DNA from: AC-32 sp963717725
GTDB lineage: Bacteria > Actinomycetota > Thermoleophilia > Gaiellales > Gaiellaceae
Length of the DNA: 64,000 nt
Assembly: GCA_963717725.1 (NCBI GenBank)
Contig: CAVQWS010000018.1
Span: 28,172-92,171, forward strand
Direction of reading: 5' to 3'
In this document: positions 43,119-49,596 of the stretch, piece after piece
How positions within the stretch are numbered: position 1 is the stretch's first letter
Layout of the letters: each line of letters opens with the position of its first letter
Notes under the pieces: model-generated
The model's input: only the letters and a program-made list of their open reading frames with translations
Databases searched by the model: none
What the model was told of the DNA's origin: nothing
Translations under genes and position numbers: made by a program

Positions 43119-44569
43119 GCAGCAGGCTCGGACTCCTCGGCGGGCGTCTCGGCCTCAGGCTCGGGCTCTGCCTCCGCCACCGCGGGCTCCTCGACGCTGT
43201 CGGGGCCGATGCTCTCGGCCTCCTGCTCGGCGAGCTCGGCCGCTGCCTCGAGCTCCGGCTCGGACTCGGCCACGACGGGCTCTTCGTCCTCCTGCACCTC
43301 GGGGCGGTTCGCCAGCTCCTGGTGGGCGGGCACGCCGCAGTAGCGCGAGCCCGGCAGGGCCGCGTTCGGGCAGCGCTTGCCGCTCGAGAGCACCGCGGCG
43401 CAGCGGCCGGTGAACTCGGTGTCGCCCTCGTCGCCGTCGCCGGCGAAGGCGGCCTCCGCCTCCTCGGTCGCGAACTCGGTGTCGGACTTGATGTCGACCT
43501 TCCAGCCGGTCAGGCGCGCGGCGAGGCGAGCGTTCATGCCCTCCTTGCCGATCGCCAGCGCGAGCTGGTCGTCCGGGGTGACGACGGTCGCCTCCTTCGC
43601 GTCGTCGTCGAGGTAGACCTCGCGTACGCGGGCCGGGGAGAGCGCCTTGGCCACGAAGCGGGCCGGCTCCGGGTTCCACGGGATGATGTCGATCTTTTCG
43701 CCGCGCAGCTCCGAGACGACCATGCGCACGCGCGAGCCGCGAGGCCCGACGCACGCGCCGACCGGATCGACGCCCTGGGCGTGCGACTCGACGGCGATCT
43801 TCGAGCGGTAGCCCGGCTCGCGCGCGACCGCGCGAATCTCGACCAGCCCGTCGGCGATCTCCGGGACCTCGAGCTCGAACAGTGTCCGGATCAGCTCCGG
43901 GTCGCGGCGCGAGAGGATCACCTGCGGGCCCTTGGTGCCGCTGCGAACCTCCGTGATCACGGCCTTGATGCGCGAGCCCTGCTCGTAGCGCTCGCCGTCG
44001 ACCTGCTCGGAGCGAGGCAGCAGCGCCTCGACCTTGCCGAGGTCGACCAGCACGTTGTTGCGGTCGCCCGCCTGCTGGACGATCCCGGTCACGACCTCGG
44101 TCACGCGGTCGACGTACTCGTCGTACATGATCTGGCGCTCGGCCTCGCGGATCCGCTGCGTGATCACCTGCTTCGCGGTCTGCGCGGCGATGCGGCCGAA
44201 GTTCTCGGGCGTGACGTCGGCGCGCTGGACCTGCTCCTCGGGTACCTCGGACCAGTCGATGTCCAGGTCCTCGTCGGTGACGAGCACGTGCGAGCGCTCG
44301 CCGTTCTCGGCCTCGGCGGCCTCCAGCTCGGTGAGCACGCGCTCGCGCGCCTCCTCGAGCAGCCGCTCCTCGATCTCGGGCGGGAGCTCGATCGAGAAGA
44401 CGCGGAAGTCGCCCTCGCCATCGAGCTCGACCACGGCGTGGCGTGACGCGCCCGGCGTCTTCTTGTACGCGGCCAGCAGCGCGTCCTCGAGCGCCGCGAT
44501 CAGCGTGTCGCCTTCAATTCCCCTGTCTCGCTCCAGTTCGTGGACGAGCTCGATGATCTCCCTGGTCAT
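43115..44569 (-). CDS. nusA: Transcription termination/antitermination protein NusA with a C-terminal Cys/His motif and acidic tail
   Basis: RNA polymerase-binding elongation factor. The 484 residues comprise the N-terminal polymerase-binding domain (about 1-130, EIIELVHELERDRGIEGDTL), S1 (about 135-200, VTGIVQQAGDRNNVLVDLGK) and KH1 and KH2 (about 200-345). KH1 has VGACVGPRGSRVRMVVSELR and KH2 has LALAIGKEGMNARLAARLTG. After residue 385 comes an unusual extension: C390-x9-C400-x10-C411-x4-H416 (GRCAAVLSSGKRCPNAALPG then SRYCGVPAH) followed by about 65 residues rich in Glu, Ala and Pro. Acidic tails are known in some NusA proteins, but a zinc-knuckle-like motif is not usual. ATG overlaps the rimP stop by 4 bp. 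Confidence 0.96.
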   Translation of the reverse strand: MTREIIELVHELERDRGIEGDTLIAALEDALLAAYKKTPGASRHAVVELDGEGDFRVFSIELPPEIEERLLEEARERVLTELEAAEAENGERSHVLVTDEDLDIDWSEVPEEQVQRADVTPENFGRIAAQTAKQVITQRIREAERQIMYDEYVDRVTEVVTGIVQQAGDRNNVLVDLGKVEALLPRSEQVDGERYEQGSRIKAVITEVRSGTKGPQVILSRRDPELIRTLFELEVPEIADGLVEIRAVAREPGYRSKIAVESHAQGVDPVGACVGPRGSRVRMVVSELRGEKIDIIPWNPEPARFVAKALSPARVREVYLDDDAKEATVVTPDDQLALAIGKEGMNARLAARLTGWKVDIKSDTEFATEEAEAAFAGDGDEGDTEFTGRCAAVLSSGKRCPNAALPGSRYCGVPAHQELANRPEVQEDEEPVVAESEPELEAAAELAEQEAESIGPDSVEEPAVAEAEPEPEAETPAEESEPAA

Positions 44570-44997
44570 GCCGTCTCCTCGATCAGATTGCCTCGCACGA
44601 TCTGCTCGTATGGGATGTCGAATTCCTCTCCTTCGGCCGCGACCGTGACGCGGTCGGCGTCGGCGCGGGTGACCTCGCCGCGCAGCTTGCGGGCGTCGGT
44701 CTTCAGCTTCACCTGGCGACCGAGCGCGCGCTGGAAATGCTCGGGCTTGCGCAGCGGCCGCTCCGGCCCGGGCGAGGAGACGTCGACGCCGTACTCGCGC
44801 AGGTAGTCGGAGAGCACGCGGGTGACGCGCTCGCAGAGGGCGATGTCGACGGGCTGCTCGGCGCGATCGACGTAGACGGTCATCCGCTCGGGCCCGGTGA
44901 GCTCGACCGCGAGCACCTCGACGCCCGGCAGGGCCTCTGCGACCTTGCCGCTGATCTCGCGCTCCAGTGTCCGCTCCTTGTCGTGCACGCTCGCCAT
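44566..44997 (-). CDS. rimP: Ribosome maturation factor RimP
   Basis: Needed for early 30S maturation. The protein is about 143 aa from the ATG at 44997, with AGGAGG at 45011-45006. It has the family LAVELTGPERMTVYVDRAEQ segment, VDIALCERVTRVLSDYL, and VDVSSPGPERPLRKPEHFQR leading into the SH3-like C-domain. A longer open frame continues upstream, but that part crosses terminator hairpins and has no similarity. It is the first gene of the rimP-nusA-ylxR-infB-DUF503-rbfA-nrnA-truB-ribF operon. Confidence 0.94.
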   Translation of the reverse strand: MASVHDKERTLEREISGKVAEALPGVEVLAVELTGPERMTVYVDRAEQPVDIALCERVTRVLSDYLREYGVDVSSPGPERPLRKPEHFQRALGRQVKLKTDARKLRGEVTRADADRVTVAAEGEEFDIPYEQIVRGNLIEETA

Positions 44998-45011
44998 CCG
45001 TAGTGCCTCCT

Positions 45012-45040
45012 CATAAAAAATGGGCGCCGCGCGCCCATTT
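45012..45040 (-). terminator. Intrinsic terminator / attenuator just upstream of rimP
   Basis: A perfect 10-bp stem (AAATGGGCGC, 45040-45031 on the minus strand, with GCGCCCATTT, 45027-45018) and a 3-nt loop end in a run of six T, three inside the stem, directly before the rimP AGGAGG site at 45011. This is the strongest terminator shape in the window. As it lies in the leader and not after a gene, it is a candidate attenuator for the whole rimP-nusA-infB operon. Confidence 0.8.
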
Positions 45041-45291
45041 CGCCAAGCCGGTGAAATGTGGTCTGGCCAGGATAGCAACTGGAAAAAGGGCGAAAGGCCC
45101 CGCGCGGAACGGGGCCCCGAAAGCCCTGATAGAGGGCTCGACGAAATAGCCGCTGAGCCGCCGGAACGCGCTGCCCGCCCCGAGGCGGCGTCCTCAGTCG
45201 CGCCCGTACCTTCCAGGTACGAACGCTCCCTGCGTCCTTGCCTCGGAACGACCATCGCGCCCCGTCGACGAGCTCTATTCCGCCAAGCCCT
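45041..45291 (-). promoter_or_regulatory. Structured 5' leader of the rimP-nusA-infB operon
   Basis: About 250 bp without a gene, holding several perfect small hairpins besides the terminator. One is CGTACCT/AGGTACG with a 3-nt loop (45205-45221), another AGCCCT/AGGGCT with a 5-nt loop (45122-45138), another GGCCCCG/CGGGGCC (45096-45116). The density of folds and their order (upstream stem, alternative pairing, terminator) are what a leader switch would have. A promoter was not identified with confidence. Confidence 0.6.
45083..45127 (-). terminator. Second terminator-like hairpin in the rimP leader
   Basis: On the minus strand, GGCCCCG and CGGGGCC (45116-45110 with 45102-45096) form a 7-bp stem with a 7-nt loop. 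An outer AGGGC/GCCCT pair can close it, and the 3' side ends in a T5 run (45087-45083). The AGGGC arm can alternatively pair with the upstream AGCCCT, so the outer stem and the upstream hairpin are mutually exclusive. Confidence 0.55.
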
Positions 45292-45477
45292 CTAGAGCGC
45301 GGTCGTGCCCGCCGGCGTCTCGCCCGACTTCAGATGCTCGATCACGTCGGCGAGATCGGCGATCTCCTGCTCGAGGTCGCGCTGTCGCTCCTCGAGACGC
45401 TGGATCCACTCCTCCCGGTTGGGGAAGCGGCGCCCGCGGCGGCCGTGGCCGCGCCGGTGATGTCTATCTCCGCACAT
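45292..45477 (-). CDS. Small His/Arg-rich coiled-coil protein downstream of padR
   Basis: A 61-residue protein from the ATG at 45477, which follows a GGAGGTG box. The first 22 residues are basic and His-rich (MCGDRHHRRGHGRRGRRFPN). The rest is a predicted coiled coil (WIQRLEERQRDLEQEIADLA) ending DVIEHLKSGETPAGTTAL. Genes of this kind often follow padR genes with similar His/Arg-rich N-termini, and the pair here share that trait. It may interact with PadR or bind metal. I have no named family for it. Confidence 0.65.
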   Translation of the reverse strand: MCGDRHHRRGHGRRGRRFPNREEWIQRLEERQRDLEQEIADLADVIEHLKSGETPAGTTAL

Positions 45478-45481
45478 ATGT

Positions 45482-45877
45482 TCACCTCCCCTCTTCGTAG
45501 CGTTCGAGAAAGGTTCCGATCGTCTCCTGCGCACGCCGCAGGGCCTCGGCCCAGCGGTCGAGCAGGCGACGGCCCTCGTCGGTGAGCTCGTAGGTGCGCT
45601 TGGCGGGGCCCGGCAAGTCGGCGCTCCACTCGGAGCTGACGAGGCCCTCTTCCTCCAGCGAGCGCAGCAGGCGGTAGAGGTTGCCGATGTCCACGCGTCC
45701 CTCGACGCCGAGCTCCGGGATGCGCTCCAGCAGCTCGTAGCCGTGCAGCGGCCCCTCCCGCAGGAGCAGCAGCAACGACGGCTCGACGAAGCGCTCGACC
45801 CGGGCGTGGACGTGCCAGTGCCCGGGCCGCACGAGCCGGCGGCTGCGGGAACGTGGATGGCGTCCTCGGCGGGTCAT
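45482..45877 (-). CDS. PadR family transcriptional regulator
   Basis: A 131-residue winged-helix regulator. The basic N-terminus (TRRGRHPRSRSRRLVRPGHW) is followed by the PadR core: FVEPSLLLLLREGPLHGYEL, then GNLYRLLRSLEEEGLVSSEW (recognition helix and wing) and KRTYELTDEGRRLLDRWAEA, then a C-terminal dimerisation helix. The ATG at 45877 has no ribosome-binding site; a TATACT box 7 bp upstream suggests leaderless mRNA. The gene is divergent from helD and 4 bp from the small coiled-coil gene. PadR proteins usually repress their own promoter and a neighbour. Confidence 0.9.
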   Translation of the reverse strand: MTRRGRHPRSRSRRLVRPGHWHVHARVERFVEPSLLLLLREGPLHGYELLERIPELGVEGRVDIGNLYRLLRSLEEEGLVSSEWSADLPGPAKRTYELTDEGRRLLDRWAEALRRAQETIGTFLERYEEGR

Positions 45878-45884
45878 CGCGGCC

Positions 45885-45914
45885 AGTATAGGTAAAACGC
45901 ATATGTAGAACGCA
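45885..45914 (-). promoter_or_regulatory. PadR promoter with two tandem 13-bp repeats
   Basis: TATACT (45890-45885 on the minus strand) lies 7 bp before the padR ATG. Just upstream are two adjacent 13-bp direct repeats, TAGGTAAAACGCA (45889-45901) and TATGTAGAACGCA (45902-45914), 11 of 13 identical. The first overlaps the -10 box. They are a good candidate operator for PadR, controlling its own gene and perhaps helD, whose start is about 20 bp away on the other strand. Confidence 0.6.
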
Positions 45915-45934
45915 AACGTGCATGGTTAGGGTGG

Positions 45935-47878
45935 TTGGCCGTGACTCATCCGGATCTTCCCGCCGAGCAGCGCTACCTCGACTCGGCCTACGACTGCCTC
46001 GACCGGATGCGCGAGGCGCTGTTGCGCGCGGCCGGCGCCGGCGCGACCGAGGTTGCCCAGCAGGCGATCGAGGACTGGGCGACCGGACGCCTGCGCACCT
46101 ACGAGGACGCAGAGCGGGGCCTCTGCTTCGGACGGATCGACTCCGAGGAGTCGGCCGACCCGCTGTACGTCGGCCGCCGCTGGATCCACGACGACGCCCG
46201 CCGCGCGCTGGTCGTCAACTGGCAGGCGCCCGCAGCTCGGCCCTTCTACACCGCGACGCCGGCCGCGCCCCACGGGGTCACCCTCCGCCGGCGCTTCCGC
46301 ACGAAGGGGCGCACGCTGACCGGCATCAGCGACGAGGCGCTCGACGGCTCACTCGCCGACGCCGGCTCGGTGGACGACTTCCTGCTCGAGGAGCTCGACC
46401 GCAGCCGCGACGCGCGCATGCGCGACATCGTCGCCACGATCCAGGCCGACCAGTACCACCTGATCGCCCGCGACCCCGAGCCGGCGCTGGTGATCCAGGG
46501 CGGGCCGGGAACGGGCAAGACCGCCGTCGGCCTGCACCGCGCCTCCTTCCTGCTCTACGCCCACCGGGAGCGGCTGCGGCGGGTGCTCGTGATCGGGCCG
46601 AACCCGGCCTTCATGGAGTACGTCTCGCACGTCCTCCCCACGCTCGGCGAGGACAGCGTCGACCAGCGCGCGGTCGCCGAGCTCGTGCCGGGCGTCGAGC
46701 TGACGCACGTCGACCCGCCCGACGTGCAGCGCCTGAAGGCGGACACGCGCCTGGGCGAAGCCGTGCGCCGCGCGGCCGAGGCCGCGTCTGAAGGCGAGCC
46801 GCAGGAGCTGGTCGTGCGGCTGGAGGGCCGCTTCGTCGGCGTCGAGGCGGACGAGGTCGCCGAGCTGCTCGACGAGGCGCGGACGGAGCTCGGCCTGACC
46901 GCCGCCGCGCGCGAGCGCTTCCGGATGAACGTCCTGCGCCGCTTCTACGAGGACTACGGCGTCCGGCTCGGCGGCCAGGCCTACCGGAACTTCGAGGAAG
47001 TCGAGCGCGCGCTCCGGCAGGACGGGCGCCTGACGAAGTTCCTCGACGTGTCGTGGCCGGCGCCCAAGCCGGAGCGGGTCGTGCGCCGACTGCTCGCCTC
47101 ACGCGAGGGCCCTGCCACGGAAGGCCTGCTCGACGAGAGCGAGCGGCGGCTGCTGCGCCGGGCGCGCAGCGGGTGGAGCGAGGCCGACCTGCCACTGCTC
47201 GACGAGGCACGGGCGGTCCTGGTCGAGGCGCCGACCCGCTACGGGCACGTGATCGTGGACGAGGCGCAGGACCTGACGCCGATGCAGCTGCGGATGGTCG
47301 CGCGCCGGGCCGGCGGCTCGTTCACGCTGCTCGGCGACATCGCGCAGGCGACCGGCCCGGTGTCCTACGACCGCTGGCCCGAGCTGCTGCCGTACCTCGA
47401 GGGCGCGGAAGGTGCCGAGGTCGAAGAGCTGCGCCACGCCTACCGTGTGCCGCGCGAGATCATGGAGCTCGCGCTGCCGCTGCTGGAGCGGATCGCGCCC
47501 GAGGTCGAACCGCCTGTCGCCTATCGCGTCGGGGCCGAGCGCCCGCGACTGGTCGAGGCCGACCCGCCGCTCGCGGCGGCCTTCGAGGAGGCGGCGAGGC
47601 TGGCGAGCGCGGAAGGCCTGCTGGCCGTGATCGCGCCCGCCTCGCTGCGCGGCGAGGGCGAGAGCGCGCTCTTCGACGACTCGCGCATCGCCGTCCTCAC
47701 CCCGCGCGAGGCGAAGGGAATGGAGTTCGACCACGTGATCGTCGTCGAGCCGGCGCAGATCGTCGAGGAGGCGGTCGAGGGTCAGGGCCTGCGCGAGCTC
47801 TACGTCGCGCTCACGCGGCCGACGACGACGCTCGTGCTCGTCCACGCGCGACCGCTGCCGCCGGAGCTCGAACGCTGA
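45935..47878 (+). CDS. HelD-like superfamily 1 helicase (RNA polymerase recycling)
   Basis: A 647-residue UvrD/Rep-type motor of the HelD class. The N-terminal helical arm (AEQRYLDSAYDCLDRMREAL) is followed by Walker A IQGGPGTGKTAVGLHR (about 187-202) with the Q motif TIQADQYHLI. Walker B is HVIVDEAQDLTPMQLRM, and GDIAQATGP with ELRHAYRVP complete the helicase motifs. LTPREAKGMEFDHVIVV and LYVALTRPTT match motifs V and VI. Known HelD proteins detach stalled RNA polymerase and can confer rifamycin tolerance. The start is TTG at 45935 or GTG at 45941. The gene is divergent from padR and overlaps the next gene (TGATG). Confidence 0.88.
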   Translation: MAVTHPDLPAEQRYLDSAYDCLDRMREALLRAAGAGATEVAQQAIEDWATGRLRTYEDAERGLCFGRIDSEESADPLYVGRRWIHDDARRALVVNWQAPAARPFYTATPAAPHGVTLRRRFRTKGRTLTGISDEALDGSLADAGSVDDFLLEELDRSRDARMRDIVATIQADQYHLIARDPEPALVIQGGPGTGKTAVGLHRASFLLYAHRERLRRVLVIGPNPAFMEYVSHVLPTLGEDSVDQRAVAELVPGVELTHVDPPDVQRLKADTRLGEAVRRAAEAASEGEPQELVVRLEGRFVGVEADEVAELLDEARTELGLTAAARERFRMNVLRRFYEDYGVRLGGQAYRNFEEVERALRQDGRLTKFLDVSWPAPKPERVVRRLLASREGPATEGLLDESERRLLRRARSGWSEADLPLLDEARAVLVEAPTRYGHVIVDEAQDLTPMQLRMVARRAGGSFTLLGDIAQATGPVSYDRWPELLPYLEGAEGAEVEELRHAYRVPREIMELALPLLERIAPEVEPPVAYRVGAERPRLVEADPPLAAAFEEAARLASAEGLLAVIAPASLRGEGESALFDDSRIAVLTPREAKGMEFDHVIVVEPAQIVEEAVEGQGLRELYVALTRPTTTLVLVHARPLPPELER

Positions 47879-48744
47879 TGGAAGAAGTTCGAATCGAGCG
47901 CGACGGCTTCTCGCTCGCGGCGAGCTACTCGCCCGGCGGCTCCACCGCGCTCGTGGCCTTGCACGGCGCCGGCGAGGGGACGCGCGAGTCGCCCTCGCTG
48001 CGCCACCTGCACGAGCTGCTGCCGCCGCACGGAATCGGCGTCGTCACCTTCGACCGCCGCGGCGAGGGCGAGTCGAGCGGTGACGCCACCCGGGGGCGCT
48101 TCGACCTCCAGGCTGATGACGCACTCGCGGTGCTCCGCGCAATCGACGCCGAGCGGGTCGGTCTCTTTGGATACAGCCAGGGCGGCTGGATCGCACCGAT
48201 CGCGGCGGCGCGCTCCGACGAGGTCGCGTTCCTGGTACTCGTCGCGTCGATCGGCGTCACACCGTCAGAGCAGATGATGGTCGCGGTCGAGCGGCAACTC
48301 CGCCTCGCCGGCTACGGCGACGACGTGGTCGAGCGGGCGCTCGACTTGCGCCGCCGCTTCGAGCACTGGATCCACGAAGTCGCGCCGGAGCCCGACGCGC
48401 AGCTCGACGCCGATCTCCTGGCTGCCGTCGACGAGCCGTGGGCCGGCCAGCTCTGGCTGCCTCCGGCGCTGCTCGACGAGGAGGGGGTGCAGCTCTGGGT
48501 CGAAGAGATGGACTACGACCCGCGGCCGACGTTCGAGCGGGTCCGCGTGCCGACGCTCTCCTTCTACGGCGAGCTCGACTCATGGGCGCCGGTCGAGGCG
48601 AGCGTGCAGGCCTGGCGGGAGGCGCGCGGCGAGGACGTCGAGCTGGTCGTGATCCCGGGCGCCGAGCACGACCTGACGCTCCCGGACGGGAGCTTCGCGC
48701 CCGAGTACGAGCGCAAGCTCGTCGAGTGGCTAACCGGTCGCTAG
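47878..48744 (+). CDS. Alpha/beta hydrolase
   Basis: A 288-residue serine hydrolase. The oxyanion region LVALHGAGEGTRESPSLRH and VVTFDRRGEGESSG lead to the nucleophile elbow GLFGYSQGGW (Ser in GYSQG). The catalytic Asp is probably in FYGELDSWAPVEA and the His in PGAEHDLTLPDG. The lid region is roughly residues 135-215. The ATG overlaps the helD stop (TGATG), so the two are co-translated. Substrate unknown; peptidase, esterase or dienelactone-hydrolase-like functions are all possible. It is convergent with the VOC gene and overlaps it by 15 bp. Confidence 0.85.
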   Translation: MEEVRIERDGFSLAASYSPGGSTALVALHGAGEGTRESPSLRHLHELLPPHGIGVVTFDRRGEGESSGDATRGRFDLQADDALAVLRAIDAERVGLFGYSQGGWIAPIAAARSDEVAFLVLVASIGVTPSEQMMVAVERQLRLAGYGDDVVERALDLRRRFEHWIHEVAPEPDAQLDADLLAAVDEPWAGQLWLPPALLDEEGVQLWVEEMDYDPRPTFERVRVPTLSFYGELDSWAPVEASVQAWREARGEDVELVVIPGAEHDLTLPDGSFAPEYERKLVEWLTGR

Positions 48745-49119
48745 CGGCGCGTAGAGGTTGACTCGAACCCCGTCCGGGTCGCCGAGCAGCGCGTAACGCT
48801 GGCCCCAGACGGCGTCCCAGGGCTCCTTCTCGCCTTCGAAGCCTGCGGCGGTGACCCGGGCGTAGATCTCGTCGACCTCGGACGGGCTCGCGCACTCGAG
48901 GGCGAGCGAGATCTGATTCCCGTTGTTCCGCGACCAGTCCGGAAGGAAGCTCCGGATGACCTCCTCCGAATCGAGCATGAAGCGCACGCCGTTCGGCAGG
49001 AAGGTGTCGACGTGGCCCTCGTCCGGCGTCTCTGGCACGTCCAGGCCGAGCAGGCGGTAGAAGCGAATCGACGCCGCCATGTCGGCGACGGCGATCCCAA
49101 TCGCGTTCAGGTTCGGCAC
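48730..49119 (-). CDS. VOC (glyoxalase/bleomycin-resistance) family protein
   Basis: A 129-residue protein with the paired beta-alpha-beta-beta-beta modules of the vicinal oxygen chelate fold. It begins NLNAIGIAVADMAASIRFYR and LLGLDVPETP, then VDTFLPNGVRFMLDS. The second half has ISLALECASPSEVDEIYARV and GQRYALLGDPDGVRVNLYAP. The DPDG turn and the last beta strand with a Glu/Asn position are usual. It starts with GTG at 49119, 12 bp after the dtd stop. Enzyme activity or binding specificity cannot be told. Confidence 0.85.
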   Translation of the reverse strand: MPNLNAIGIAVADMAASIRFYRLLGLDVPETPDEGHVDTFLPNGVRFMLDSEEVIRSFLPDWSRNNGNQISLALECASPSEVDEIYARVTAAGFEGEKEPWDAVWGQRYALLGDPDGVRVNLYAPLATG

Positions 49120-49131
49120 GACCCGAGCGTA

Positions 49132-49566
49132 CTAGAGGACGATCGTGACCGGGCCCTCATTGACGAGCTCGACGGCCATTCGTGCGCCGAAGAGGCCGGT
49201 CGCGACGCGCACACCCTGCTTGCGGAGCGCCTCGCAGAAGGCCTCGTAGAGCGGCTCGGCCTCGTCGGGCGGCGCTGCCTCGGTGAAGCTCGGCCGGTTG
49301 CCCTTCGCCGTGGTATCGGCCAGCAGCGTGAACTGCGAGACGACCAGCGCCTCCCCGCCGACGTCGAGCAACGAGCGGTCGAAGCGGCCCTCGTCGTCCT
49401 CGAAGATCCGCAGCCGCGCCACCTTTTCGGCCAGTCGCTGCGCGTTCGCGGGCGTATCGTCAAGCGCAACGCCGAGCAGCACGCAGAGGCCCGGCCCGAC
49501 CTCGCCGACCGTCTCCCCGCGCACCCGCACGCGCGCCTTCGACACCCGCTGCACCACGGCCTTCAC
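49132..49566 (-). CDS. dtd: D-aminoacyl-tRNA deacylase
   Basis: Removes D-amino acids and glycine wrongly attached to tRNA. The 144-residue protein from the GTG at 49566 reads KAVVQRVSKARVRVRGETVG, GLCVLLGVALDDTP and the catalytic SQFTLLADTTAKGNRPSFTE. It ends NEGPVTIVL with the GP motif of the active site. The open frame continues 20 codons upstream, but the family begins at the chosen codon. It is divergent from the pilB-like gene, with only 30 bp between the starts. Confidence 0.95.
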   Translation of the reverse strand: MKAVVQRVSKARVRVRGETVGEVGPGLCVLLGVALDDTPANAQRLAEKVARLRIFEDDEGRFDRSLLDVGGEALVVSQFTLLADTTAKGNRPSFTEAAPPDEAEPLYEAFCEALRKQGVRVATGLFGARMAVELVNEGPVTIVL

Positions 49567-49596
49567 TTCTGCCTCGGAAATGACGATACAAGCGAG

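Noticed and set aside
40800..43343. An 847-codon open frame antisense to infB
   Set aside because: Shadow of infB; composition bias only, no recognisable domain.
45012..45255. Extension of rimP by about 86 residues to an upstream start
   Set aside because: The added part runs through two terminator hairpins and has no RimP similarity; the ATG at 44997 has a good AGGAGG.
47053..48744. A 563-codon frame fusing antisense-like helD sequence to the hydrolase
   Set aside because: The first 275 codons lie over helD in another frame; the hydrolase has its own ATG at 47878.
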